This document shows positions 24,901 to 39,900 of a stretch of 64,000 nucleotides of DNA, piece by piece. Numbering within the stretch: position 1 is the stretch's first letter; each line of letters begins with the position of its first letter. This stretch comes from Ligula intestinalis (Eukaryota > Platyhelminthes > Cestoda > Diphyllobothriidea > Diphyllobothriidae), in assembly GCA_036362985.1 (NCBI GenBank), contig JAYGXS010000009.1:16901628-16965627 (forward strand). Direction: 5' to 3'. The notes under the pieces are model-generated. The model made no database searches and was not told the DNA's origin. It saw nothing but the letters and a program-made list of their open reading frames with translations. Position numbers and translations under genes: made by a program.

Positions 24901-27900
24901 CGGAAGGAATGAAGAAGGTAAGGCGTGCGGGGGGGGGGGAAATGAAAAATTCGATCTTAATGCCCACGGCAAGATCCATGACCCTACAAGTCCAAACAGC
25001 ATCCTTTGGCGGATGATAGTGGAAAATTGCTCAGCCCGTATTCTTTGCGAAACGGCATCATAAATCATTGATACCGAAAGAATTTACCGATTTTCCGCAT
25101 AACTACTGTCGCGGACGGCCAATAATGCTGCGTCCCAACCCCCTTCGTTCACCAAGGCTCTCTGCCCCAAGTTCATGCATCGTCACAGGCAATTACTTCA
25201 GACTCCAGAAGGGTGTTTAGCAAGTGATCGTATACTTTCGATAAATTCTCGTCAGGCCAATAAATATATATGGGCAGAGATATAAGTTAAACAAGCGATC
25301 ACTCGCTAAATACTCTTCTGAATTCTCAAATGGGAATATTTACTTCAGACTCGCTGACCTTAAAACGCTTGACCGATATTCTCTCGCACGCACGTGCGCA
25401 CACACGCGTGCCAGACTTGTTGCGGTTTCTCAAGAGCCAATTGAACACCCCAAGCCGCGGCCATGCAGTAGGGGGCCTTAACACGGGCACCCTTCGGGAA
25501 ATACAGCACACCAATCATACGGCGTCAAATTATACTACTCGTGATTTGCGAGTAGTCATTTTTATCATATTTTCTTATGATTTGACTCTGGTGTCTTCTC
25601 GGAACATGCAATTGACGTAATTTTTTATTTGTATCCATTTATTCCCTATCATCTTGTTACCAACACGGAGTTCAAAGGCGTTCGCCTTCCTTTCCCTCAA
25701 TTAACTGATACTGATACAACACTTGAAATTGCTCCACAATCCCGTATAAGCAAGTGCCATCACCACATCTCACGAAACACGCAGACTCTCGGGCATGACT
25801 GTATGCAGTCAACGCCAACCCTAGCTTTGCCAGTGCTGCCCGAGACAACGACTCAGGATTCTGTGTACAATAAAGCTCTCATTCTGGTGGCTTCTTTCTT
25901 TTAAATCCATCTGGAATTCGATCTGATGATTGTAGTGGTCTGAGGACAACCACTACTTAGGCTGCAACACTACCAAGAAATAATCTGGCATTAAATCAGC
26001 TTAAAAGTTGACTGTAAGGCCATACACAAGATGCGATATTAACATCAGCATAATTAGTTGGTATTTTTTAATTTCCTCGTAAATTAATAGCTAACTGGGA
26101 GTGAGTCCGCTTATTCTACGATCCAAAGGTCAGATCGAAAACTGTGACAGTAGTCACTGGTTATTAAGCCCGCGGTTTATAGGCCCAGCCGCTTATTAAG
26201 CCCAATTTCATCTGGGCCCCGAGGTGGGCTTGATAACCGGCGACAACTGTATAAATATTTCGGCCACAGCGCACGACCACCGCGTGGTATTCATTAAACC
26301 GCCAGCAGGCAGCTAGATTTACAGACTTTGGTTGAATAACATGCTACACTGATGACAAAGGTGCCTACTAAAAGCCTAGTAACTGTGCTTCCAGTATGGT
26401 GTATCACGCAAGCTCAAAAATCGTGAGTCTTAAATGGCCCGCCATCCACTCAGGGTACTTCAGCGCCTGCCACAAGAAGATCCCCTTGCATGTGCTTAAA
26501 CTTCGGATATATGTTGGTCCTTACTTCACTTCTCCCGACTAATTATCTCTGCCATTTGTCTTATCGGTGACAAAACTAGGTGAATTTATCATAAACGGAT
26601 AGTTTTCAAAGGTGACTTTCACAGGGGGGGAGGTGAAAGCCGAAAGGGATGCAGTACAAGGAGAAAGTAAACACATTTTGAAAAGGTAAAAAAAAATTCC
26701 TACCGGGGACGTTTTCAGGCTCTTGCGAGAGGCGGTTGGCGATGGCAATATCCAGTTTCCGCGCCTCTACAACGGCAGTCTCGAAAACGGCCTTGTATTT
26801 GGCTGTCTGAGCACGTAGGACCTCTAAATGAGGGAATTGATAAGTGGCAAAAACGTACTACTCATATATATTCAGTAGAATGATTGGTATACTTAACAGT
26901 AGCAACGACTAATTACGTCCCACAACATATTGAGGGAAAATGGTGTACAGTGAGCACATTCAGAAAGATGGCGTAGAAGGGCCTACACCCCCCCACCATT
27001 TAACTCAGCGTACACTACCTACTTCCAGGCAAATTTGCATCGACTAGGGCCATGGTCGACCCTTTGGCTAATGACGTTCAATGTGGCCAAATGCAACTTA
27101 ATGCGATTCGGTAGAACCGGCACTGCGCCTCGGAGAGCGTATTACCTGAATCACACGCCGCTGCCAAAGGTAAGGGCTCCGAAGGACCTGGGAGTGTAGT
27201 TCACGCCTTCACTGAAGCCATCACTCCACTGCCTGAAGGTGGCTAAATCCGCAATGTCGAGCTTGTATCTAATCAAGCGCGCCTTTACTAAGTTTTATAA
27301 AGTTGTATTTGGCAAGTCTTCGGCACGTTCGGGCGACCGCAACTGGAATGTGCTATCTAAGCTTGGAGACCTTGGACAGCCAAAGACCGAAAAAACGTCG
27401 AAAAGGAACAAATACGCGCAGCAAAATTAGTACGAGGCCAAAGGAACCTCCCTTATGAGACCCGATTGGTAAATCTTGATTTGTTTCCGCTGGATTACAG
27501 ACAGCTACGCGGGGACCAAATCCAGGCGTTTCGCATGCTGCGTGGTCATAAATGCTGCCTCCAAACAAATGACTTCTTTGAGCAGGCCACCACCTCTAGG
27601 CTGCGAGGACACCCCCTCAAATTACGTGTGACAGGGGCAAGACTCGACCCATGAAAATTCTTTTTCTCTAAGAGGATAATACAGGCATGGAATGCCCTTC
27701 CTGCGAAGACTGTCATGTCCCCATCCGTGGATGTTTTTAAAGCAAAATTTGATAAGCACCGATTTAATGAGTAACGTCGAGATGGAATGTTCCGAGCCAA
27801 AAACACTGAAATGCTATAAATATATATTAATAGTTATTTTAAGTAGTATTATGATAGGTAATTAAACAAATGTGCTAGAGCCATTATCTAGCACCCGACG

Positions 27901-30900
27901 TCTCTGCTCACTATGCGAACTGCGCTGATCGCGTCTGAGGTCACATCTACCGCACTTTAGGCTACGCAGCCCTGTCACATCCTTTCTCATATCAACCTAT
28001 ACACCGACTGCTGACGGCGTGGCGGGTTCCTCTGCTCTTGACAAAGCAAGGGCGTCTCATGGTTGCATCTCCGGTTTTTGGGGACGTTCTCGTGACTCTG
28101 AAGTCTCCTGCTCGTCTGGCCCTTCGGATGAAGATATTACTAGCTATGGACGCCATGGCTGCCGCCAACATTCACAGAAGCATCCTGTTCCTATTATTCA
28201 CATATTTTCCACCACAAGCGACAGTTTTTCTCCTAAAAACCAAAAATGACATTCCATTTTGAATTATGAGCCATGCTTTAGGAGTTTTTTCCCTGTCTGC
28301 TCTTCTTGCTCAGTTACATTGCTGGCTCGTGTTAACTGAGTGTGAGTGTATTACTTGAAACAATCGAGTAGTCGTCTACAATTGTATCAACGACTTTTTT
28401 GGAGGGCTGGGCTGTGCCGACGCATTTCTTAAACACTAGGTACCAAGAGGGAGTTCAAAGGCGTTTGCCTATATTTCCTTTAATAAACTTGACTTGAGTT
28501 GACTTGATTACTTATTTGCGCTAATAGGTTCGGCATGTGAGTATAATGCCTACTGAGGGGCTTCCTGCTATAATTATACATCCATCTGGTACACTAAAGA
28601 GTGCTTCTTGTAAAGGGCACTTCTTAATCTAATTACCATGTCACTTTCTTTGGCAGAATAGACGATTTAAGAATTTCAAGCTAAGATGATGACGTAAAAA
28701 AGTTCTGATTGCTAAAAGTTGCGAACTACATACATCAACTGCTCGCTGGGAAGAAACATTCACGAGCGAGCACCACATACTACTTTAGTTTAATTTTTTT
28801 TAAAACATTGGATGAGAATCTTAACAGTCAAAATTGCATGTTGTATCGTAAAGTCTCCCACCTAGTTGGAGAGCTGAACTGTGCAGAATGAAGCTGACTT
28901 AGGTAAACACGTAGAGGGTACTTTGATCTAGAACACACAAAACAGCACTGTAGGATGTAACGAACCTTCCCTGGTTTTGCGTCCCTCACAAATCCTACAA
29001 AAACGTAGGAAAGAAAAAAAGGTTACGAGAATAGCACCGAAAATGCAAGAAAAAAATGACAGGAGAGAAAAGAATTCCGAGGAACGCACGCTTTTAGGTC
29101 GTTTTCCAGTTCGGCACGGAGGTGTGGCTTAGACATTTCGAGTGCCATGGCATCGTAGCCTGAAAAGGAGAACGGTTTGAAAGGTGAGGTGGAACTGGTC
29201 GATGTTGTTAGGAGTTTCGCCTGAACAAAGGCTAGCAACATTGCAGGCTCTCCTGAGGGGTCGTGCTTGCCACAAGGTCTTTGTATCCTCGTTCTGATCG
29301 CCTTCACGCGATGACCTTAAACGCTGGACCGGAGATACTCACGCGCCCCAACTGGTCGCCGTCTCTCAAGAGCCCACTCAGGCGCACCACTGCCAGTGAC
29401 CTTATTCCGACGCGCCCAATGAGGCCACAAGCGAACGTGCTTGACAATCATTTATAAACCACTGTAACCTCTCAGACAGTGAGTTCCGACACGGAATGCT
29501 AGGACACCACCAATCTGGTCCCATTGTCAGGCATACGCCCGAGACGGGACATATAGTGCGCTGGAGATCAGCCAGCGGCAACTGCCACCCAAGAAAGAAA
29601 CTCCGGATTTTGTACACAATAAACCCTCCTCCAGGAGAATAACAAAGTTACGCCCTTCTTATTGTCTTCTTCCTTGGGGATTCTAAAGAGCGTAATTTAC
29701 CAGTGACACCACACAGAAGTCACTGTTATAACGGTCAATTGGAAGACGTACAGGCTAAAAACCTAACAATTTACAACTTGCAGACAGGAGCCGAACTTCA
29801 TTGTGAAGGCTTGATGAGTCGGAGCCCAGATTGTTTCGTAAAAGGTTAAAATCTACTTTTGCCGTGACATGATGATGCATTGACGCGTTTTCCCTAGTAT
29901 CTTGCTACACGGTGTGCACCGTAACACACGGACATAGGAACCTGCCCTAAGAAATGTGGACTTGCGTTAAATTTCAGGAAGGACGCTAATTTCGCCTTGT
30001 CCTAACACTGGCCGCGACCAAAACCATAACCCTAAACCTGACCCTGAACATAGTCTATCCAGAATTCTCTGTATGTCCGCCAACATAGCAGGGCTTCCTA
30101 ATTCCATGTCCTACCGACTCACTCACACGCCAAACTGATGACTCTTCCCACTATCGCACAAGCTGCCGACTGGATTAGTGCTCTGCCCAAGTACTAGGAT
30201 GAGCACGAAAACCAGTCCGCATGTTAACCCCTCAAGGACACTATCGGATTGGTTCAACTGTAGTCCGACCTCGTACATCGGTGTATGCTCCTAAGTACAT
30301 CAATACCTTCCCATTATTCCACCTTAGCTGTTAGGTTATCCTCTGGGGATTCGATCGAGGCGTTGTTGGACAGCGAACGTCATGACTTGTGACGAAAATG
30401 TAACACACTCGTCACTGACAGGCGTCAGGGGCACACAATTTCACAGCCAGCCCCTTCCGAGTCACTGGCCTGCAGACAATTGACCAAGTTCCACTTGACA
30501 TAGGCGCGTGTTCAGATGGTTCCGGCTGCTCAAGCGTCACTTGAACACACCACTCCTCGGCCGATGCAACAGAGGTCAGTAGACACAGCGCCCTTTGGAT
30601 AAGGCAGCATACATCAATTGAAAGGCCCTTTAACTTGTTCTACAAATCTATTAGAACAGCTACCACAGCTTCCTCTCTCTCTCTCTCTCTCTCGCCAGTG
30701 GCTATTGCTGGCTGAGACAGCAACGCGACGTTCTGGACAGTAAACGCCTCATTCTGATGCCTTCTGTCTTTTCTTACAAGTTGAGGTTTGATCTGATGAT
30801 TTCAGCCATTTGAGTAAACAGAGGACATAAACAGTAAGCATTATGTGTTCTTTGCGAAAAGCAAATGAAAGCTAATCCGCCAGCCTATTTGGTAGATAAA

Positions 30901-33900
30901 TTTGGAACCTGCTGTATTCTATTGTGACACAGACGATGGGTGAGAAACGAGTCATAGTAGAAAAGTAGGTTCGCCATGAGTTGAGAGCATTGCACACTGT
31001 AGGATTTGCCGGACCGGATCTTCTCAGTTAAGCGCAGTCTGCTCTAAAGGGTTCGCAGTTCTACGAAAAAAAGAGTTGAAGGTCAACGTAGACCAGCTAG
31101 GCTGTGCTGACAGACTCAAAGCTACTTAAACGAAGACGTCTTGCAGGCACTGACTAACTCGTACACTGACTGGATTTCGAACAGATCGCTGCCACCTCAA
31201 TGGCACATGGGTGCCACCAGGAACTAGCTATAAAACTGAGAGCGGCTGCAATTCATCAACCTTTGGAAGCATTTTCTAGTCGGACTTAGGCCTGGACCAC
31301 TGCATAAGGATGCAAACATAGTTTTATTGTGATGCCACCTGGACAATCCACAAATTTGAAACTCCCAAGTTCTGTACAAGAGTTCACTCCCCTTTCGTCG
31401 GACAGGTTTAGATCACATTCCTGTCGAATAATGAGCAATTGCATTTTGATATTTACAGAGTAACTTTGCTCTAGTACTAATATAATCAAGTTGCCATTTT
31501 TTTATACTATTTTTCATCTTTCCATGTATTCGGTGGTTCCGCATTGTACCACAACAACAAGTAACTGGTACTTCGTTTCTGCTTACGCCTGTAGCAGCCC
31601 CTAATCATCTCCATAAGGAGAAGATGAAACCCCGGACGCCAACTTCCTTAGATGTAGAAAAATTAATGTGAGAACGCTATGGTCAGATGGTTTTTATACG
31701 TCAATTAGGGCATGAAACCGCGATGGAGGCACTGGTGTCCGAGCACATCAGCGACCCTATCCTCGGAAGAAGGCGCAATGTCCCCATAGACCAGCAGCTG
31801 CCTACTTCGGCATACGAAAACAAAGGTTGGGAATTGCCGAAATAGGCTTCCTTAACTGTGCTGAAAGTAGGAACCACTGAGGATGTACTTGGGGAATGAA
31901 TCTATCCGTAGCACGCTTAAGCGCAAGACAAGGTACCCTGTACAGTCCTCGTCCCAAAACACTTTGGAGGAAGTCGCAGAATCTAAACGGGATACAGTCC
32001 GCAAAACCCAGGATTACGCCCGGAAGTGCGGCGTTGGCTACTGGGTAATAACCAACAAATTAATTTTGTCTCCAAATCCTGCTGCCGACATAACCACCTA
32101 CTCCACCCGACATGACCGTGTACGATGGGTGGGCAAGGCCTCCTTTTGATGCTACCTTAAAATAAACTCCCCACACCCAAGTGCCTTACGGAATTTGTGC
32201 GTAAAGGTTCAATACTGGATTAAGTATTGTAAATGCGTGTGAAATTGGGTGGCAAGTGAACATTGGAAAGTAAAGTAAAGTCACTCATAATTGTTTTAGG
32301 GAGCAAAATATAATAAAATCGACCAACATAAACTCCTCTTGCTTAGGTTACGAAGCTTGTTGACAAATAAGAATGGTAGACAGATTATATTGGTGGAAAT
32401 TCGGCCTTAGGCTGGCAAAATTTATATTCAGACAGTCTTAGACAGGTGGCATTTATTTTAGGCGGTCCTACATGACAGCTTACTGAACCGATGGGTGCTA
32501 TAGCCCGACTTTCATGTCAAACGTCGCTTCCTCCAACTCGTCCCAAGTGGGAAGGAAAGCAGGACGGTCATAAAACAAGGCATACTAGTAATAATATTAT
32601 TTTACCGACAAACGGAGACCACGCTCACGAAGATTTTCGGCCTTTTTGGGCGTAATCAGATGGTGAGAGGTGAACTTTAGTGTAGCAGCGAAAATTGCCG
32701 CCACAGTCGAGTTTGGAACTCGCGTCTCTCCGGCCAGAGGCGAACGCTCTAACCCTTGAGCCACGGGTCCACCGCGTTGTCGGTTTTTGATCGGGACTAT
32801 ATGTTATTGGGTAATTCTACTCCGATCTGTTTCAAGATGCACCCATCCTGGTTCATTGTTATGGTTGACAGCTAACTGGAACCCCAATTGTATATGTTAC
32901 TTGCTAAATATTAGTAACAATGGTATTTTACCGATAAACGGAGACCACACGCCCAAAAAGCAGAAAAGCTTCGGGAGCATGGTCTCCGTTTGTTGGTAAA
33001 ATACCATTGTTACCAATAGTTAGCGAGTAACATATACCATTGGGGTTCCAGTTAGCTCGCAACCATGACAATGAACCAGGATGGGTACATCCTGAAACAG
33101 ACCGGAGTAGAACTACCCAATAACAAGACATACTTTCTGTTATTTTTGACGCCAAGCGGTATAACTACTTAAACGGTCAAGGCGGCACCGTCAGATGGAC
33201 GACGTTTAGTTGAAAGGGTCAAGGGAAATTAAATCCTACGAAGCGCAGGAGCAAGCATAGGCAAACCGGTGGCAGCTGTCCCAATGTCTTCACGACGCCC
33301 GCCAAGCTTGACCTAGTGGCTGCTCTAATGTCTCCGTTTTCCCCTCAGTCCGAACGGCCGACACAGGCCTGTTAACTAACAGACGCTCCAACAAAGCCCG
33401 GCCGCCCCAGACTTGACCTCAGCATAGTCAAGGTCACATGTGCAGGCAGCGCTCTTCTAGTGCGCATCGGCCAGTCTGCCTTTTCATCCCTAATTAATGT
33501 TCCCCTGGCAGGCCCTTTGACCTGCCCAATCAGACACCCCACACGCACTCCGGCGTTCTGACACGAACAATGGCAAACGCTTACGCGAAACACCACTTCT
33601 GACAAGTTCCCAGAGGGACGCTTTTATCTCTCGCAAGTAAATAGTCTATTCACTGCAACTTGCCCTGTGTACGAATAAATTAGTCCTAAAATTTGACTAC
33701 CTTCTCCTATCAGACTGAATATTGTAGTGATTATAGTAAATCTCACATACTAGACCACTACAAACCCAAACAGTAAGACCTTAATACAAGCTAACCACAT
33801 AACTTAGAAGACACGGTTCCTGAAACAGACAATTAGCATTCGAGCTTATAGCCTCTTAAGATACTTAAGCTTCAACCGGGCCTAGCCTGCAGAAGGACAG

Positions 33901-36900
33901 AGAATCCATGAGTGGTAACCCCGTGTACGGCTTGTTACTTGTAAGGCTCTCATAAAAAAAATAAGAAAAGGAATCCTCGACGTTGAAAATGCTAAGTTCA
34001 CAGTACTAAATAAATGATAAGAGCAACTGAAGCTCTCTTCGGTAATGCTGGAATACAAAAGTGTTTAGCAGGCACGATAAGACTGACGCACCCTCAACTA
34101 AGCCCATGCCGAGTTGCCCAGGCACCAGAAACTTGTTATCCTGGAGGCCGACGTACAGGCGTTGTTTGATGGTTTCAATGTGTTCTGCGTGCGTGGCATC
34201 GGTCCCGATGCCATGTCTGTCCATCAGGCCGATAAGGTCAGCCTCAGTCAGGAGATTAGGTGCTGTTGTCTGACTTTCAATCAACTAAAAAGCCACAAAA
34301 AGAATTAGCCGTCTAAAGCTATAGACTGTCGAAGAAATAATCTGTGCAGGATGACTACCATGACCGTGACCAAGCAAATGTGGTGAAGCCCGTATGCGTT
34401 GGGAGAGAAGATTGGGTAGTGTAGGCCTTATTTTTGGTAGGAATACCTCGTGGGGCCGCCTGGGGAGCACGCGAAGCGCCCTCCTCGGCCTTACGGGCTC
34501 CTGATTTAGGGGAGAGGACAGGTGGGGAACAAGTAAGGTCGCAATAATCCTATAAAATATAAAAAATATAAGGTGAGTTGGGGCGCGTACTCAAACTTCG
34601 GGCGGGGACACTGAAACACGCTGAACTGGCCGTAAGATTCAATTCGTGCAGACAGCGGATATCACACGGGTGACAAGGCCACAGAGGCGGACGAATGTTA
34701 GCAACAATAACAAGGTAGATTTGAATGGCAATTTCTGACTTATACGCTGTCATCAGTCAGCCATACCTAACCCAAGGTGGTGCACAATCCGACGACGACT
34801 AAACATAATGAAAGGGTCAGTTAAGCCCTTGTTGGTAATGTTCAGCTGCCTGTAGCAAGAGCCGCTGAACGATTGCTGACGGCGCTTGAAACTGAGCAGG
34901 ACGGGACGAACGAGCTCCGTTAGCGATCAGTGAACTTTTACTCGCCAATTTCAATATTTTTGATCTAAACGGACAAGACAACGAGTGCATGGATAAACGG
35001 TAAAGGGGTTGGGCTTCTGACTAAAAGGTCACGGAGTTGAGCATCGAGTATTGCACCACGTTGGGTTGGGTATGGCTGGCTGATGACGACTAATGAGCCG
35101 GAAATGGTTCCTCCAGTCTGCCTCGTCTTTGTCGATACTGTTCATTTGCCTAAAGCACTACCTGATGTGCGGCTGCTGACGGGGATAGAGAGTGAGCCTC
35201 AAGGCAAAAAGGAACGAGCGAGTTTCGTAACCGACCGGCAAGCGTTCATCTGCCGATGTCAATATTGAGAAGATGATGTGAGACAAGACTTACGCTCACT
35301 TGACGTTTCGAAATCCATCGTGGATCCTTTATCAGACATTCCCGACTTAAACTGGCAGGAAAACGAACACATGGCTCAACGCTTAGGGCATTTAACTTCT
35401 GGTCAAGAGGCTGAAAGTTCAAACATCGGATGTTGCACCACTTGGGGTTGGTTATGGATGGTTGTCGATGGCTAAAAAGCCACAAACGACCACTCCAATC
35501 TGCTTTGTCTTTGTAGATAAGGTTCGCTTGCTATAACACTGGCCGATGTGTGGCGCTATTGTTAGGGCAACCTAACAAACCAAGGCAAGAAACTACAGTT
35601 CCAGTTGTCAGTCAATCTCTCCAAGCTTCTAAGCGATCAGGCCGGAAGCGAATGCAAACGGTTCCATGGCAAGTGGACCCGCAACTCAAATAGTCCGATT
35701 TGTCTTTAAAGAGGGGAATGGTTAGGGCGACCTAACGAACAGCCTAACAGGCAGATAGCATGCAAGCGTGAGGGGCGCTCATGGCAGACTATGGATCGGC
35801 CTACAGGCGGCGAAGCATACTGACAGGCTATCAATCAAACACTTGAAATTAAAACTACAGTCAGCTGTTGAGTCGACAGCCAATAATACTGGCGACTAGT
35901 TCCGGAGAGAATCTGATTGGCTCAAGGGACATCATTTACACGTGCTTGTTTCCTAAATTCGTTGAAACTCATACACTAAAAGACTTCTGTTGTTGCACAC
36001 TTCTCGTCGCGTTCTTCCTTTGGGGACTAACACAAGGCGTCATTGGGCGGTGATATCTCGGCTTGGGCTTCCGTTACAACAGCTAGTGGGGCTCGAGGGT
36101 GAGCTCCAAAGCCGAATGGGACGGGTGAGTTGGGTGAACATTCATCCGCCAGTGTTGGAGACTACATTGGCACTGCAGACCGACTCTCAGTCCTGAGATG
36201 TACTAAGTCATCCGGCCCATTTGCAACCTCTCAAACTACGACCCTTGGCGCGTCTAAAGAAATTCAAGTTTGCCAGTCCTTACTGAGCGACTGCTTAGCC
36301 GGCATTTAATTCGGGCTGAAAGGCACTGTGCAAGAAGGAGGAGACAGCTGACCTCAGCCCGGTGTGAATATGACAGGCCTAAGGAGTTTTATGCAAAACG
36401 AATTTTAAAAAAAAACAAGACAAAGGGACACTGAGAATTCGAAGATGAAAAAGAGGAGTAAGGTCAAGGACCGGAGAAATTACCTGAATTTCCCTTGGAG
36501 TAATATTTTCACCCAAAATGAACTCCGGCATGTCTCGCTCACTCCAGTTCTCATAAATGTACACCTCCAGGTAGTTGCGGGCATGAATGACCAGGCCCTT
36601 GGCTTCAAACAATTCGCCATCCTCACTGGTTAGCCGACGTGTGGGTGGCTCACTAGCTCCTAGGCATATTGTTACTGCTGTCTCTGCGCCCTTCGCATCC
36701 TCAGAAAGACAGGCGAGAAAGTGGCGAACAATCAGTTCGAAGAGACGAGCATCTGCACCCTACAAATGTTCAGAATTAATGTGTTAAAAAGATTTTAAAT
36801 TTTTAGTTGAGAATTCAGTCTGGACATTGCGTCAGGACTTCTTACTTGAAGGGCGGAGCCACATTTGAGAGGGTGGATGGGAGGATGAGCCTTGTCCGTC

Positions 36901-39900
36901 TTTTTACCAGCCCGAGGTCGGAGACCATTGGTCAATAAATTACTTGCAAAGGCTTTCGAGAAAAAAAATAAAGGAAGAATAACGAAGTTTAAATTGCAGC
37001 AGTTCAACCTCTATGACAGCCCCGCCGTTTCTGCCAAGACATCGTACCTGACCACCGAGAGTCCTCAGTTTGCGCCTGAACCAAGGGCGCTAGGTTCAGC
37101 TCGGCAGGAAACATGTTAGTCTCCGTGCGGGGATAGGAGATGAACCCGCGAGTGTACAGAGTCTCAGCCAGTTGCATGGTCTGCTTGGCACCGAGGTGCA
37201 GTTTGCGGGCAGCTAGCTTCTCCATCTCCTAAAATGTTGAACCGTAAAAATGTCACAGGGAGAGCAAACTCTGTAGCAAGAAACCAAATAACTAAAACAT
37301 ACTACTACCTCGATTACAGTAGACCTTTTATTTATGTTAAAGTTAGTTTAGGTGAACATTTCATTGTGGAAATGCAGTGAATGTGTTGTATGTGGATATT
37401 TCGCAAGAGCCTCGCCTTTTCAAACATTCATATTTCACGAATACTTTCATGCATTTTGCCTATTACGTAACAATTTTTGCATCTTCACTACTTTTAATTT
37501 ATTCATGTTTTGCTTCAACGGAGTCTTTAAGGGCTTCTCTCCTTTACTCCAAATATACTGACGGACTGAGTCCTCGAGAAGTAGAAGACGACTCGATCGT
37601 TGGGACAATATGTTTATTTGCCTGACGTTTTGATATCCGTCGCGGATTCATCTTCAGACACATATTCACAGAACAGTAGCAGAAACAGTTTGTGTGTGCA
37701 CAAGGTTCTGCCATAAAATTTAAACGTACAGAAAAAATCGATAAATGCCCTGAGTCTTCCAGCGATAGAGTCGTCCTCTACTTCTCCATTACTTTCTGGG
37801 ACTCGTATGTTCGCTTGTATAAAGACTGAGTCCTAACTACCAATAAAGATGTCTTATATGGCACGAAAACAAAAATTCCCTAATAAATAGACTGTTTTCA
37901 AGCAGGCAGATACGAATTGCGATTTATTTTAAACGGTATATTGCAGTTTTCATCGAGTACGCTAGGCTGTCAACAAAACCCCTGTCCTCTAGTCTCTGGT
38001 TATACTTCAACATGGAAGTGCACCGTGATTAAAACTTTAATACGACCTCTTGTGCGAAAAGTTGAGGAAATGCAATGGCGTGCTGGGTAGTAGAGGTCTG
38101 GAAGACACGTTTGGGAGACCTACATTTACCGGGTTTAAATTTGAGGAATACAAGAAACAGGATCCCACAGTATTAAAAGTTTCCTTAATTGATAAAATCC
38201 ACAGCAGAGAGAACAGAGTAATTCTAGTCTGACTTACGACCGTGTCCATCGGCAGAGGTCGCCATTTTGATTTTGGACGCTGTTGGACATCAATAACTTG
38301 GCCAAACGGATTCTATAAATAGATAGTCGATACGACGAAACGCTTTACCTCTAGAAGATGCTGATGGTAAGCGGAACAGCAGTCATGGTCAAACAGACGA
38401 CCTCTGAAAGTGAATGATGATGAATAATGCAAGCACTGGCTGCCTTACCGTTTCCAAGTGAAACTTGTTTGCGCATTTGCTCGGTCCAAGTGTGCTGAAG
38501 TAAAAGGACGAAATTATGAGTTATTAGCGGTATATTTAATTAATCTATTCGAAAACACAAATGTAAAACAGGAGTATATATATCTTACCCACAATTTTCC
38601 AAAAGGGCTCAGGAACGAAATTTTCTACCTCACGAAATCGTTCGACCACAAAACCCAGCGTGGGAAATTGGCACGAACCATAGGATATCAGCTGCTCAGC
38701 CAGAGCGCGAGGAAATACACGTTGAAGTCGGAGAGTCTGGAATCGTGTAAAGGCAGCACCAATTCGAAGATCAAGCTCTTGGCGAGTGTCTACAGCAAGG
38801 CTACTCTTCTCATCCATCGCCGTCAAGTTGTTTATGGCCTGATGGACTGCGTGTGGAGTTATTTCTGAGAACCTAGCGCGGGAGACGAGGATCGAGGGTT
38901 TTACTTCTTGACATACGCCGACGATCTCCATGCCAATATTCTCTCCCTCACGATCGCAATCTGTCCAAATAATGAGTTTATTGCAGTTGCGAACCTCACG
39001 TTGCAATGTGCGCTAGGTACAAACGGACAAGGACATGGGGCGTTCAACATTCAAATTCATTACCAATGCAGAAAAGCTAGTTGTGGCTGACAACGGGCAT
39101 ATTTTGGCGCATAAAACTGGATGAGGAGAGTTTATGGGATAGAAAATTCAGATGGCGGCCGAGAAGTTAACTGGGACTTGGTCTTTTAATACAATAAGTA
39201 GTGATAGTGCTGAAAATTCTATTCCCGGGTGGTAGATCAGAAGAAAGAGGAGCGTTCACCGGGAAGTTTATTATAAGCCCGACGTTTCGGGTAGTGCTTT
39301 CGTCTACCCATCTCTAGGGAATGCGTACTCTGGCTCAAAGACCTCGTCTTTATGCCGCCCGTTCTTTCGTGTGCCTGTTCGACCAATCACGTTTGAGCCA
39401 CTCTGTGTGTCTCTGGCTGCGCCCTCAGTCTTCTCGTCACCTGCCTGTCACCGTATTACCCTCTTGTGTGTTCGTCCCGTGGCCTTTTGTGACACCATGA
39501 CTGGTGCTCGGAACAAGCACGTTGGCCGCGGCTGTGGCGGCGGCTGACCATGTGGCTGACCGCGTCGGAATATTCACGTTGGCCGCGGCGGCTGACCGCG
39601 TGTTTGTTAGTTTACAATCATGCCAAAATGCCTATCCTACAAGCCTCCTGTCAACACAGAGTGGGCAAAAAACGATGTTCCGACACAGTCGGCGAATGAC
39701 CAGAGTGCTCATTCAAGATTGTCATCTCCGATTAAAGAAATATGCATGCAGTTGTGAGAACTTTAAGATACTTTTCAACCGCCGCTGCAATGAAGCGACC
39801 ACCGTCACCTTAGAAAACACCTTAATGGCTTTTGGACGAAATAAACGGGAAAAAAAGGATGAAGACTTATCGATAAAATTCGGGGCACTGCAGACCGCAC

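Noticed and set aside
32787..33155. Two similar frames of 70-75 codons on opposite strands
   Set aside because: They are the two arms of one palindrome, so the likeness is due to inverted repetition and not to coding.
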